Source: Riemerella columbina (lineage in GTDB: Bacteria > Bacteroidota > Bacteroidia > Flavobacteriales > Weeksellaceae). From it: 64,000 bases of DNA. The first letter of the stretch is position 1. Each line of letters begins with the position of its first letter. The stretch is taken from NCBI RefSeq assembly GCF_030517065.1, contig NZ_CP103950.1, positions 682,001-746,000 on the forward strand, given 5' to 3'. The position numbers were made by a program, and so were the translations under genes. Under the pieces are notes generated by a model. It was not told the origin of the DNA. It ran no database searches and saw only the letters and a list, made by a program, of their open reading frames with translations. Below, in pieces: positions 19,515 to 27,640 of the stretch.

Positions 19515-20318
19515 ATGAAATTAACAGATAAAGAGTTTAAAAAACTCAGCACCAAAAAAGGACTTTACGCCCTATTGCAAAATGAAACCCTCAACCCAGA
19601 AAAAGCCCTCTGGACTTTAAAATATGATAAAAGGCTCGCCAGTTTGCAAGAGGAACTCATCAAAATGCAAAATTGGGTGGTAGAAAATCAACAGAAAGTG
19701 GTGATCCTCTTTGAGGGGCGAGATGCCGCAGGGAAAGGTGGCGCCATACGGCGGATTACCGAGCACCTCAACCCGCGTGAACACCGCGTGGTGGCTTTGC
19801 CAAGACCCAACGAAGTGGAGCAAGGACAGTGGTATTTCCAGCGCTACATCAGCCAGCTGCCTAAGGCGGGAGAGATTGTTTTCTTTGATAGAAGCTGGTA
19901 CAACCGCGCTGTGGTAGAGCCTGTTAATGGCTTCTGCACACCACAAGAATACGAGATTTTTATGTCTCAAGTGAATGAATTTGAAAAAATGCTCGTGAAT
20001 TCTGGCATTTATATTCTCAAGCTTTATTTTTCCATCTCTAAGGAGGAGCAAGCCAAGCGCTTTGCAGAGATCATTGATGATCCGCTTAAAAAGTGGAAAT
20101 ACAGCCCTGTAGATGCCAAAGCTTTAGAACTTTGGGAGGTTTACACGGAATACAAAGAAAAAATGTTTGATGTGTCTGATACAGATTTTGCACCTTGGAA
20201 GATTTTAAAAGCCAATAAAAAATCTAAGGCGAGGATAGAAGCTTTGGAGTACATCTTGCAACAAATGCCCTATGAGCCTAAAAACACCGAATTGGTGCAA
20301 AGTCAAAGTTTAGATTAA
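19515..20318 (+). CDS. polyphosphate kinase 2 (PPK2), second copy
   Basis: 267 residues and clearly paralogous to the gene just upstream: P-loop GRDAAGKGG (68-76), FFDRSWYNRAVVEPV, and KWKYSPVDAKALELWEVYTEY near the end. Both copies keep the catalytic residues. It shares the transcript with the first copy and ends at the terminator 20335-20373. Having two intact PPK2 side by side suggests division of labour, for example NDP versus NMP phosphorylation; this is inference. Confidence 0.93.
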   Translation: MKLTDKEFKKLSTKKGLYALLQNETLNPEKALWTLKYDKRLASLQEELIKMQNWVVENQQKVVILFEGRDAAGKGGAIRRITEHLNPREHRVVALPRPNEVEQGQWYFQRYISQLPKAGEIVFFDRSWYNRAVVEPVNGFCTPQEYEIFMSQVNEFEKMLVNSGIYILKLYFSISKEEQAKRFAEIIDDPLKKWKYSPVDAKALELWEVYTEYKEKMFDVSDTDFAPWKILKANKKSKARIEALEYILQQMPYEPKNTELVQSQSLD

Positions 20319-20334
20319 ACATAAGCTCATAAAT

Positions 20335-20373
20335 AAAAAAGATGATTGGAAATGTCTCCAATCATCTTTTTTA
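20335..20373. terminator. bidirectional intrinsic terminator
   Basis: GATGATTGGA / TCCAATCATC stem with a 6-base loop, A-run before and T-run after. Between the converging PPK2 and S8 protease genes. Confidence 0.9.
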
Positions 20374-20394
20374 ATGAACATAGTTGGCTAAAAA

Positions 20395-22077
20395 TTATTT
20401 TCTCACTCTTTTGCGATGGATTTGTTTTTTAGCTTTTGCGGTAGATTTTTCACCTTTGTAAAAGTGTGTATAGGCATATTCTGCCGCTTTATAAGCGTCT
20501 ATAACGCCACCTGCCACAGAGATTAAATCAAAGCGGTTGTTGGTGTTAGAGTCTATCATTGCATTTACGGTAGACTTGTTGGCGGTTTTCACCAAAGATT
20601 CTATAATTTGTGCTGGCGTAAGGTTCGGCATATAGGCTAAAAGCACAGCCGCAGCACCCGCCACTACTGGAGATGCCATAGAGGTCCCTTGCAGGTATTC
20701 ATATTGAGCATCTGGCACGGTAGAATAGATTTTTTCCCCTGGTGCAAAAACATCTACCATTTTACCATTATAGTTGGAGAAGCCCGCTCTTAGGAAATCG
20801 TTATCGTTAGTGCTGGCGCCCACTACAATCATATTATCCACGAATGGCTTTTCATCAGTAGGAGTCAGGAAATTCGTTGGGTAATAGGTGTGTTCTCCGA
20901 TGTTTTCATTATCGTTACCTGCCGCTTTTACCAAAAGCACGCCTTTGTTTTGAGCATATTTTATAGCATCCCAAACCTGTTTTTTCCCTGGAGAAATAGG
21001 CTTTCCGAAGCTCATATTTAAAATTTTAGCACCATTATCCACGGCATAGCGGATGGCGTTGGCGACATCTTTATCTCTTTCATCACCGTTAGGAACGGCT
21101 CTCACGGTCATTATTTTTGCCACTTTGGAAGCCACGCCATACTGCACTTCATCTCCTTGTGGAAGCCCAGCGATAATCCCAGCCACATGGGTGCCGTGCT
21201 TGGCATCTGGACCCTCGTAGTGGTTGTTACCGTAGTTTTTTTCATCGTAATTATCCACATCATCTCCCACGATTTCTTTTCTGGTGTCAAAGTTTAAATC
21301 GTATTGCTGTGCTTGTGGACCATAATAATCTAAAGCGCCCTTAATCTCCTCTTCTAATGAGGCTTGTAGCGCTTTGGCATCCTTCCCTTTAAGCTCTTCG
21401 CTCTGCGCCATTTGGTTTAAGATTTGAAGATACATCGCTTCTTCTTGGCTGTTAGGTTTTAGGGTTGCCAAGTTTTCTGGAGTTAAAGTTTTATCGCCTA
21501 AAAGCCCTACTATTGAAGGGATTTTGCTGTAGAGTAGTTTGTAATATTCGGCATTTTGTTTGGCTTCTACACTTTTTTTGTTGAAGAGTTCTTTGGCTTT
21601 CATATACATTTGGAACTCCTCTGGCATTTGGCTTTGGTTGGTTTTATTTTTTGCGGAATCTTCGCCTTCAAAAATAGGTTGGTATTTTCTCACCACGCGG
21701 GTTACCTCCATATTATCCACATCTACATCACCGTTTTTACCACCGATGAAGTTCCAACCGTAGATATCATCTACATAGCCATTGTGGTCGTCATCTATAC
21801 CATTGTTCGGCACTTCATTTGGGTTTTTCCACATATTTTTGATGAGCCCTGGGTGGTCAACTTCCACGCCGCTGTCCAAAACGCCAACCACTACGGTGTG
21901 CGGTTTTAAACCTTTAGACTCTAAAAATTTATATGCATTTTGTGTGTTTACGCCATAAACATTGGTGGCTTTAAAATCTTTATGATACCAAGTTTCCGTA
22001 TCTCTGTCGTGCTGCTCTTGAGAAAAAGCGGTTTGAAAACCAACTAAAAATAAAGCTGCAATAATGATTTTCTTCAT
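20395..22077 (-). CDS. subtilisin-like S8 serine protease, secreted
   Basis: 560 residues. Signal peptide (about 1-19, ending FSQ). The catalytic triad is visible: Asp68 in VVGVLDSGVEVDHPG, His in KHGTHVAGIIAG and Ser in LQGTSMASPVVAGAAA. Between Asp and His lies an insertion of about 200 residues, including a charged helical part (MYMKAKELFNKKSVEAKQ), as in other bacteroidotan S8 enzymes. The tail is basic (KAKKQIHRKRVRK) and has no type IX secretion C-terminal domain, so it is probably periplasmic. Immediately downstream of wbqC. Confidence 0.92.
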   Translation of the reverse strand: MKKIIIAALFLVGFQTAFSQEQHDRDTETWYHKDFKATNVYGVNTQNAYKFLESKGLKPHTVVVGVLDSGVEVDHPGLIKNMWKNPNEVPNNGIDDDHNGYVDDIYGWNFIGGKNGDVDVDNMEVTRVVRKYQPIFEGEDSAKNKTNQSQMPEEFQMYMKAKELFNKKSVEAKQNAEYYKLLYSKIPSIVGLLGDKTLTPENLATLKPNSQEEAMYLQILNQMAQSEELKGKDAKALQASLEEEIKGALDYYGPQAQQYDLNFDTRKEIVGDDVDNYDEKNYGNNHYEGPDAKHGTHVAGIIAGLPQGDEVQYGVASKVAKIMTVRAVPNGDERDKDVANAIRYAVDNGAKILNMSFGKPISPGKKQVWDAIKYAQNKGVLLVKAAGNDNENIGEHTYYPTNFLTPTDEKPFVDNMIVVGASTNDNDFLRAGFSNYNGKMVDVFAPGEKIYSTVPDAQYEYLQGTSMASPVVAGAAAVLLAYMPNLTPAQIIESLVKTANKSTVNAMIDSNTNNRFDLISVAGGVIDAYKAAEYAYTHFYKGEKSTAKAKKQIHRKRVRK

Positions 22078-22078
22078 G

Positions 22079-22693
22079 TTATTTACTATTGATATGTTTT
22101 ACTTGTTTTATATAAGTCGCAGATTCTGGGCCTTTGTTACAGATCAGGTCTATAATAGAAAGGTCTTTAATGAAGCCCAACTTGTCCGAAAAAATTTGAT
22201 AATAAGCGGGCATCTCATATTCGGAAGGTTTTTTTGCGGAGAAAGCCAATCTAAAATCTTCGCTTGTGATAGGATTTTCATAAGTCTGGCTGAGTACAAA
22301 AGACTTCTCTGTCTTCAATATGGATTGAATAATGCTGATGGCATTCAGGTTGAAAGGCACCAAATGGCTGTCTTCAAACTCAAAAATGGCTTTCAGTTGA
22401 TCTTCGTAAAACTCAAAATAGGGAGAAGTCTGGTAAGCAATTTTGATGGATTTCCAATGCAGCGCTTCCCACCTTTCGTTTTTAGAAATTTCTATTTCTC
22501 GTAGCGCTCTCTTCCCATTATGCCGAATGGGAATGCTAAGCGTGAGCACGCCATTAGCACCATAAATGTTGGTTCTGTTCCGATAGGTTTGCTTAGGAAA
22601 ATGCTCGCATTGCTCTAAGGTAACCTCGTCGTCACTAAGAAATTCTGACCACCACGAAATCGGTGGCAAGTAGAATAGGGGCAAAAGCTTCAT
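22079..22693 (-). CDS. WbqC-like family protein
   Basis: 204 residues. The start LPLFYLPPISWWSEFL, then CEHFPKQTYRNRTNIYGANGVLTLSIPI and WRALHW-like segment ERWEALHWKSIKIAYQTSPYFEFY match the WbqC family found in many Bacteroidota, often in polysaccharide or lepB neighbourhoods. Its biochemical role is not known; glycan synthesis has been suggested for members near O-antigen genes. The ATG overlaps the lepB stop codon by one base (TAATG), so the two are co-translated. Confidence 0.85.
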   Translation of the reverse strand: MKLLPLFYLPPISWWSEFLSDDEVTLEQCEHFPKQTYRNRTNIYGANGVLTLSIPIRHNGKRALREIEISKNERWEALHWKSIKIAYQTSPYFEFYEDQLKAIFEFEDSHLVPFNLNAISIIQSILKTEKSFVLSQTYENPITSEDFRLAFSAKKPSEYEMPAYYQIFSDKLGFIKDLSIIDLICNKGPESATYIKQVKHINSK

Positions 22694-24312
22694 TAGTCGT
22701 CTTTCTTGTTTTTAAATAATTTTACAAAATACTCCCAACCGAAGAATAAAATCAGCACCAAGGCGGCAATCCACCAATATGAAGTTTTTTGCTGTTCGCC
22801 AGTGTTGGTGGCTTTAAACATTCTATCCCAGCGGATTTTTTTAGGTCCTTGGTCAAACACGCCTTGGAGACTCATCCAAGTGAACATCGGTTTTCCAATG
22901 ATGTTTTCCTCTGGTACAAAGCCGAAAAAGCGCGCATCTAAAGAGGCATCACGGTTGTCCCCCATCATAAAATAGTAATTTTGTTTGATGGTGTATTGGT
23001 TGGTTTCTTGCCCATTGATGTAGATTTTCCCATTTTTATGCTCCAAGTGGTTATGCTCATATTCCGAGATAATCCACTGGTATTCAGGTAATGTCTCTTC
23101 GTTGAGGGTAACCACATCTCCTTTTTTAGGGATTTTAAGAGGACCATACCAATCTTGGTTCCAATCTTTGTTGATAGGAAAAATGGTGTTGGCAGTGTCT
23201 ATTTTGGTATGCTGTGGGTTGAAGTAAGAAATGGCTTTTTCTCCCTTTGGCGAAAGTATTTCTTCCGCTTGTACAAAGCCTGGTAGCTCCTTAATATCGT
23301 TAAGCAAAGCCTCCGTTAAACCTTGAAACTGATAAACAAAACCTTGATCTGTCGTATGTTCTTGAAGTGGCAAATAGCCCAATCGTTTCCAAAGCGCATT
23401 CACATCAATCGGTTCTGTGGTGTAGACAAGGTAGGCGTATTGCACCTCTTGGTCGCCCATCATTTGTTCAGGTTTACCATTCACCCAAAGTCGCCCTTGC
23501 TTCATTTCCACAACATCGTGACCTACCGCTACGCAGCGTTTTACATAAGCATCTTTTCGGTCTATGGCAGCGTGCACAGAATCTTGAGGGTAGTTAAAAA
23601 CTACAATGTCGTTTCGCTGGACGCTCTCCCAACCTGGTAAACGCAGATAAGGCAATTTTATGGCATCTACATAAGATTTGGGATCATCTTTGGGATTGCC
23701 TTTTTGCCCTGTATCCATAATAGTACCTTGTAAAAAGGGAAGTGCCACGGGGCGCATCGGCATTCTATAACCGTAGTTCAGTTTATTCACAAAAAGAAAA
23801 TCCCCCACCAAAAGAGTACGCTCCATAGAGCCCGTAGGAATCCCGAAGGGTTGTGTAATAAAGGTGTGGATAATGGTTGCAAAGACCACCGCAAAAGTGA
23901 TAGAACCCAAAAAAGTTTCCTTCTTTTGGTTTTCTTTTTCCTCCTCGCTGATGTAGAAAGTCTCTTCTGTCTTCACCTCTGTATCTTTGCTATAATTGAT
24001 AATAGCAAGGTAGATAAAAGGGAAAACAACCGTTAACACCTGTTGTAGGGTAGAAGTCTTTCCAAATTTCCGAACCAAAAAGAGATGAAAAACAGACATC
24101 ATAATTGGACCTACAATAGGCAAGTAGGAGAGAGCTGCCCACCATTTTGGATGTTGGGTTTCCTTCAGAATAATATAATAATTATAGAAAGGAATAAACG
24201 CAAAAATCGGATTTTGCCCCATTTTTTTGAATAACTTCCAAGTGGAAACGCCCAATAACACCGAGGCGATGAGAACATAAAAAGAATATTTTAAAATATA
24301 ATCCATAATCAA
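22693..24312 (-). CDS. lepB: signal peptidase I, long Bacteroidota form
   Basis: 539 residues, well above the size of the E. coli type. The N-terminus has about four hydrophobic segments (residues 8-28, 36-50, 60-80, 90-107) before a further span at 135-152. Catalytic Ser162 lies in GIPTGSMERTLLVGDF and the general-base Lys258 in YVKRCVAVGHDVVEM; the last box is MMGDNRDASLDARFFGFV. An insertion between the boxes accounts for the length. It removes signal peptides at the outer face of the inner membrane. It lies in the parAB-dapB-lepB-wbqC transcription unit. Confidence 0.93.
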   Translation of the reverse strand: MIMDYILKYSFYVLIASVLLGVSTWKLFKKMGQNPIFAFIPFYNYYIILKETQHPKWWAALSYLPIVGPIMMSVFHLFLVRKFGKTSTLQQVLTVVFPFIYLAIINYSKDTEVKTEETFYISEEEKENQKKETFLGSITFAVVFATIIHTFITQPFGIPTGSMERTLLVGDFLFVNKLNYGYRMPMRPVALPFLQGTIMDTGQKGNPKDDPKSYVDAIKLPYLRLPGWESVQRNDIVVFNYPQDSVHAAIDRKDAYVKRCVAVGHDVVEMKQGRLWVNGKPEQMMGDQEVQYAYLVYTTEPIDVNALWKRLGYLPLQEHTTDQGFVYQFQGLTEALLNDIKELPGFVQAEEILSPKGEKAISYFNPQHTKIDTANTIFPINKDWNQDWYGPLKIPKKGDVVTLNEETLPEYQWIISEYEHNHLEHKNGKIYINGQETNQYTIKQNYYFMMGDNRDASLDARFFGFVPEENIIGKPMFTWMSLQGVFDQGPKKIRWDRMFKATNTGEQQKTSYWWIAALVLILFFGWEYFVKLFKNKKDD

Positions 24313-24328
24313 TTTTTATCAATAAAAC

Positions 24329-25027
24329 TTAGTTGAATAAGACATCTTGAATGCTATAATTGCCTTTTTTACCGAGTAGCCACTCCGCAGCAACTACCGC
24401 ACCCAAGGCAAAACCATCTCTACTGAATGCCGTGTGTTTAATTTCAATCTCATCCACCGTAGAGCGGTAGAAAACGCTATGCGTGCCAGGCACCTCATCT
24501 TTCCTAATCGCGTGGATGCCTAAGTGCTGACCTTCCGTATCGCCCAGCACCCAATCTTTGTAGTCAGAATGTTGGATAACGCCTTCTGCCAGCGTGATGG
24601 CGGTGCCACTGGGTGCATCTTTTTTATGCGTATGGTGGATTTCCTCCAGTTGACATTGGTAGGCGCTAAAGTCCTTCATCAGCGTAGCCAAGCGCTCGTT
24701 GAGAGCAAAGAAAAGATTAACCCCAAGGCTAAAATTAGAGCCGTAGAGAAACGCCGTTTGGTGCGTGGTCACAATCGCTTCAATCTCGGCTTTGCGCTGC
24801 AGCCAGCCTGTAGTACCGCAGACCACAGGAATCCCCAGTTCTAAGCAGTTTTTAATATTCTGAAAAGCCACTTCGGGGTTAGAAAACTCAATCACAAGAT
24901 CAGGGTGGTTGAGGTTTTGGGCAGTAGGCGTTTCGCGGAGCCTTGCCACAATCTGATGACCTCTTTTCGTTGCGATATCATCAATAATTTTCCCCATTTT
25001 TCCGTAGCCAACTAATGCTATCTTCAT
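24329..25027 (-). CDS. dapB: 4-hydroxy-tetrahydrodipicolinate reductase
   Basis: 232 residues, slightly short for the family. N-terminal NAD(P)-binding GYGKMGKIID, CGTTGW at the hinge, the catalytic EIHHTHKKDAPSGTAITLA block and the C-terminal FALGAVVAAEWLLGKKG are present. The enzyme works in lysine and meso-diaminopimelate synthesis for the cell wall. It lies between DUF5683 and lepB; the 162-bp gap upstream (25028-25189) contains a repeat-like element, so it may have its own promoter or be read through from the par genes. Confidence 0.95.
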   Translation of the reverse strand: MKIALVGYGKMGKIIDDIATKRGHQIVARLRETPTAQNLNHPDLVIEFSNPEVAFQNIKNCLELGIPVVCGTTGWLQRKAEIEAIVTTHQTAFLYGSNFSLGVNLFFALNERLATLMKDFSAYQCQLEEIHHTHKKDAPSGTAITLAEGVIQHSDYKDWVLGDTEGQHLGIHAIRKDEVPGTHSVFYRSTVDEIEIKHTAFSRDGFALGAVVAAEWLLGKKGNYSIQDVLFN

Positions 25028-25050
25028 AATTTTATTATTTATAATATTTA

Positions 25051-25185
25051 GGGCGTACCCCTTGCCGAAGCTATGCCCACCGCTCGGGTCGGGCTTTCGG
25101 CTCTATCTTTTTTTCGTCGTTCCTCCTCAAAAAAGGATGCCGCCTCTATCCCTTACGCACCACCATACCGCCTCATTCATCTTGC
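25051..25185. repeat. probable dispersed intergenic repeat element
   Basis: The spacer between dapB and the DUF5683 gene is GC-rich and contains GGGCGTACCCC, CGGGTCGGGCTTTCGGCT, then a T-run, then AAAAAAGGATGCC and CTATCCCTTACGC. This order of motifs resembles an element I know from many places in flavobacterial genomes. No second copy was seen in this window, so the repeat status rests on recall only. Confidence 0.35.
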
Positions 25186-25189
25186 CGCC

Positions 25190-25783
25190 TTAGAACTGAT
25201 AGCGGAGCGAAAGTCCCACTTTCTGAGGCTCCAGCCCCCAAGGGTCGCCCACCATACTCGGCGCAATGGCGAGTTCAGGGTCGTTCCTTTGCTCGTGCAA
25301 ATGGGCATCTACCACCGCATCTATGATGTTGAGCAAATAAATGCCCGCTGTAATCGCAATGGCGTAATCCCTTTGGCGCTTCATTCGGTTTTGCTGATTG
25401 CCCAGCACGCGCGCATCTACACCACTAATGCCCGAAAACTCGTGTGGCTGGTGGTTGAGCTCTGCGATAAAGGCATTTCTATATCTGGTATAATATTTCT
25501 GATTCCACAAGGCGATGCCTACACCCGTGCCTATGGCGCCCCACACGATAGGGATTTTCCAATATTTCTTATTATAATATTGCCCTAAGCCAGGGAGCAC
25601 TGCGGAGTAAAGCCCTGCCAGCGTAGGGTTGTAGACTTTTTTAGGCGCAGCGTTGAGTTCCTCAATGGACTGTACTAATGCCACCTCTGGCGCTGTAGAT
25701 AGGCTATCCTTGGTCGCCTCTTGCGAGAAGCCCAAAATAAAAAATAGCGTGAGGAAAAAGCCAAGCCTTAGGTGGTACATCAT
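25190..25783 (-). CDS. DUF5683 family membrane-associated protein
   Basis: 197 residues from the ATG at 25781-25783 (a second ATG follows immediately). Hydrophobic signal segment (about 3-20), a linker, then the DUF5683 core: PTLAGLYSAVLPGLGQYYN, KKYWKIPIVWGAIGTGVGIA and NQKYYTRYRNAF, with at least three membrane segments. The C-terminus LSLRYQF looks like an outer-membrane strand end. Function is unknown. The start was placed at 25783 because a longer frame would run into parB, whose stop codon lies at 25785-25787. The conserved neighbourhood parA-parB-DUF5683-dapB-lepB suggests an envelope role linked to growth. Confidence 0.85.
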   Translation of the reverse strand: MMYHLRLGFFLTLFFILGFSQEATKDSLSTAPEVALVQSIEELNAAPKKVYNPTLAGLYSAVLPGLGQYYNKKYWKIPIVWGAIGTGVGIALWNQKYYTRYRNAFIAELNHQPHEFSGISGVDARVLGNQQNRMKRQRDYAIAITAGIYLLNIIDAVVDAHLHEQRNDPELAIAPSMVGDPWGLEPQKVGLSLRYQF

Positions 25784-25784
25784 A

Positions 25785-26675
25785 TTATTTTTCAAAAGCG
25801 TTGAGTATGCGTTCCAGTTCTTCTTCGTTGTTAAAATCAAGGACTATTTTTCCTTTTTTTCCGTTGGCAGAAGCCTTAATATCCACTTTAATATCCAATA
25901 AATCCGAAAGTGATTTCTGGGTTTTTCTAAGGTGGTTGGGCAATTCGTTAATTTTCTTAGCCGCAGGAGTTTTAGGATTTTTGAGCGCTGTAGCCGCCGC
26001 TTCCGCTTGGCGAACATTCAGCTGTTCTTTGATGATTTTCTCAAAAAGTTCTTGTTGCAGCACCTCATCTTGAAGGCTGATGATGCTCCTGCCGTGCCCC
26101 GCCGAAATTTGTCCGCTTCTAATGGCATTTTGTACCTCTGGATTTAGCTTGAGGAGTCTTAGCGCATTGGTAATGGTGCTGCGGTCTTTGCCGATTCTGG
26201 TGCTTAGGTTTTCCTGTGTCATCCCGATTTCTTCTAAAAGGCGCTGGTAGGTCAGTGCCACTTCTATCGCATCTAAATCTTCCCGCTGGATGTTCTCCAC
26301 CAAAGCCATTTCCAGCAGTTCTTGGTCATTAACCAAACGGATATATGCTGGAATGGTCTTGAGCCCTGCCATCTGCGAGGCTCGGTAACGCCGCTCTCCT
26401 GAGATAATTTCAAATCGGTCGCCATCTTTTCTAAGGGTAATGGGTTGTATCACCCCAAGGTTTTTAATGGATTGGGAGAGGTTTTTTAGGGCTTCTTCAT
26501 CAAAATAAGTTCTGGGCTGGTTGGGGTTGGGGTAGATATCTTCTATATTGATTTCCACGATGCTTCCCATAATTTGCTCGGCACCTTCATCATTAGCCGT
26601 GTTGATGGTGGCTTTTTTCTCTGCATTGAGTATCGCATTGAGCCCTCTGCCCATCGCGGTATTTTTCTTTCTCAT
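25785..26675 (-). CDS. parB: chromosome partitioning protein ParB
   Basis: 296 residues from the ATG at 26673-26675, ten bases after the parA stop. ParB/Spo0J features: VEINIEDIYPNPNQPRTYF, ISGERRYRASQMAG (the CTP/parS-clamp motif region), ENIQREDLDAIE, and the helix-turn-helix MTQENLSTRIGKDRSTITNALRLL. The C-terminal part (about 225-296) is the dimerisation region. It loads on parS sites near the origin and works with ParA. A longer frame upstream overlaps parA and is rejected because MRKKNTAMGRGLNAIL is the normal ParB N-terminus. No parS consensus was found in the window by eye. Confidence 0.95.
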   Translation of the reverse strand: MRKKNTAMGRGLNAILNAEKKATINTANDEGAEQIMGSIVEINIEDIYPNPNQPRTYFDEEALKNLSQSIKNLGVIQPITLRKDGDRFEIISGERRYRASQMAGLKTIPAYIRLVNDQELLEMALVENIQREDLDAIEVALTYQRLLEEIGMTQENLSTRIGKDRSTITNALRLLKLNPEVQNAIRSGQISAGHGRSIISLQDEVLQQELFEKIIKEQLNVRQAEAAATALKNPKTPAAKKINELPNHLRKTQKSLSDLLDIKVDIKASANGKKGKIVLDFNNEEELERILNAFEK

Positions 26676-26685
26676 AGCGTGTTGT

Positions 26686-27474
26686 TTAGCGTTTAGGGTC
26701 GGTTGAATTAACGGTGGTTTCGTTTTTGAGTAAGACTTCTTCTGCCAACTGAATATATTGTATGGCGCCTTTGCTCTCGGCATCGTACATTAAGATGCTT
26801 TCACCAAAACTTGGGGCTTCACTCAAACGCACGTTTCTATTGATAACGGTTTCAAAAACCATATCTGGAAAATAGGTGTTAACCTCTTCCACCACTTGGT
26901 TAGAGAGCCTGAGGCGGGCATCGTACATCGTTAATAATAAACCTTCAATATCTAAATCTGGGTTATGGGTGCTTTCCACATTTTTAATGGTGTTGAGGAG
27001 CTTACCCAAACCTTCCAAAGCATAATATTCACATTGGATAGGGATAATCACAGAATCTGCAGCCGTGAGGGCATTCACAGTGATAATGCCTAAGCTGGGC
27101 GCACAATCTATAATGATGAAATCATAATCATCTTTCACTTCTTGCAGGGCTTTTTTGAGCATATGCTCACGCTCTTCCTTGTCCACCAGTTCTATCTCTG
27201 CCCCCACCAAATCAATATGAGAAGGGATGATGTCTAAGTTTGGCGAAGTGGTCTTGACGATACATTCTTTAGCCGTGGCGTGGTGTTCCAATAGGTTATA
27301 AGTGGAGAGTTGCACCTCTTCTACACCAAGTCCAGAGGTGGCATTGGCTTGAGGATCTGCATCTATAATCAACACTTTTTTCTCTAAAACGCCCAAGGCG
27401 GCGGCTAAATTAACAGAAGTGGTGGTTTTTCCTACCCCTCCTTTTTGGTTCGCTACACCGATGATTTTACCCAT
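26686..27474 (-). CDS. parA: chromosome partitioning ATPase ParA/Soj
   Basis: 262 residues. Deviant Walker A KGGVGKTTTSVNLAAALG at residues 11-28, Walker A' DADPQANATSGLG, Walker B IIDCAPSLG, and the C-terminal RNVRLSEAPSFG. It is the ATPase that moves ParB-parS complexes. It starts the minus-strand operon parA-parB-DUF5683 and probably dapB-lepB-wbqC. A -7 box (TATTTTTG, minus strand, 27492-27499) is placed 18 bases upstream. Confidence 0.97.
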   Translation of the reverse strand: MGKIIGVANQKGGVGKTTTSVNLAAALGVLEKKVLIIDADPQANATSGLGVEEVQLSTYNLLEHHATAKECIVKTTSPNLDIIPSHIDLVGAEIELVDKEEREHMLKKALQEVKDDYDFIIIDCAPSLGIITVNALTAADSVIIPIQCEYYALEGLGKLLNTIKNVESTHNPDLDIEGLLLTMYDARLRLSNQVVEEVNTYFPDMVFETVINRNVRLSEAPSFGESILMYDAESKGAIQYIQLAEEVLLKNETTVNSTDPKR

Positions 27475-27491
27475 ATTTTCTATTTAATTTT

Positions 27492-27499
27492 CAAAAATA
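27492..27499 (-). promoter_or_regulatory. -7 promoter element of the par operon
   Basis: Minus-strand TATTTTTG 18 bases before the parA ATG; no convincing -33 partner. Confidence 0.5.
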
Positions 27500-27575
27500 C
27501 AATTTTTTTAATGTTGTGTAAATTTTCAAAATATAAAAATATGTTAAATTATTAAAGGTTAATGCATTACGCTTC

Positions 27576-27613
27576 AAAAAAATTATCCACAATTTTAATG
27601 CTATTGTGGATAA
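27576..27613 (-). terminator. stem-loop made of two consensus DnaA boxes; terminator of the TonB-like gene and possible origin element
   Basis: TTATCCACA at 27583-27591 and its inverse TGTGGATAA at 27605-27613 are both perfect DnaA-box consensus. Extended to TTATCCACAAT / ATTGTGGATAA they form an 11-bp perfect stem with a loop of 9 bases, followed on the minus strand by a T-run (27576-27582), 28 bases after the TonB-like gene's stop. It can act as an intrinsic terminator; whether DnaA binds is open. Confidence 0.6.
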
Positions 27614-27640
27614 CTTTATCAATGGGGTCAGCAGAATGCG

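Noticed and set aside
26676-26783. Longer N-terminus for parB
   Set aside because: It overlaps the end of parA and has no ParB similarity; MRKKNTAMGRGL is the normal start.
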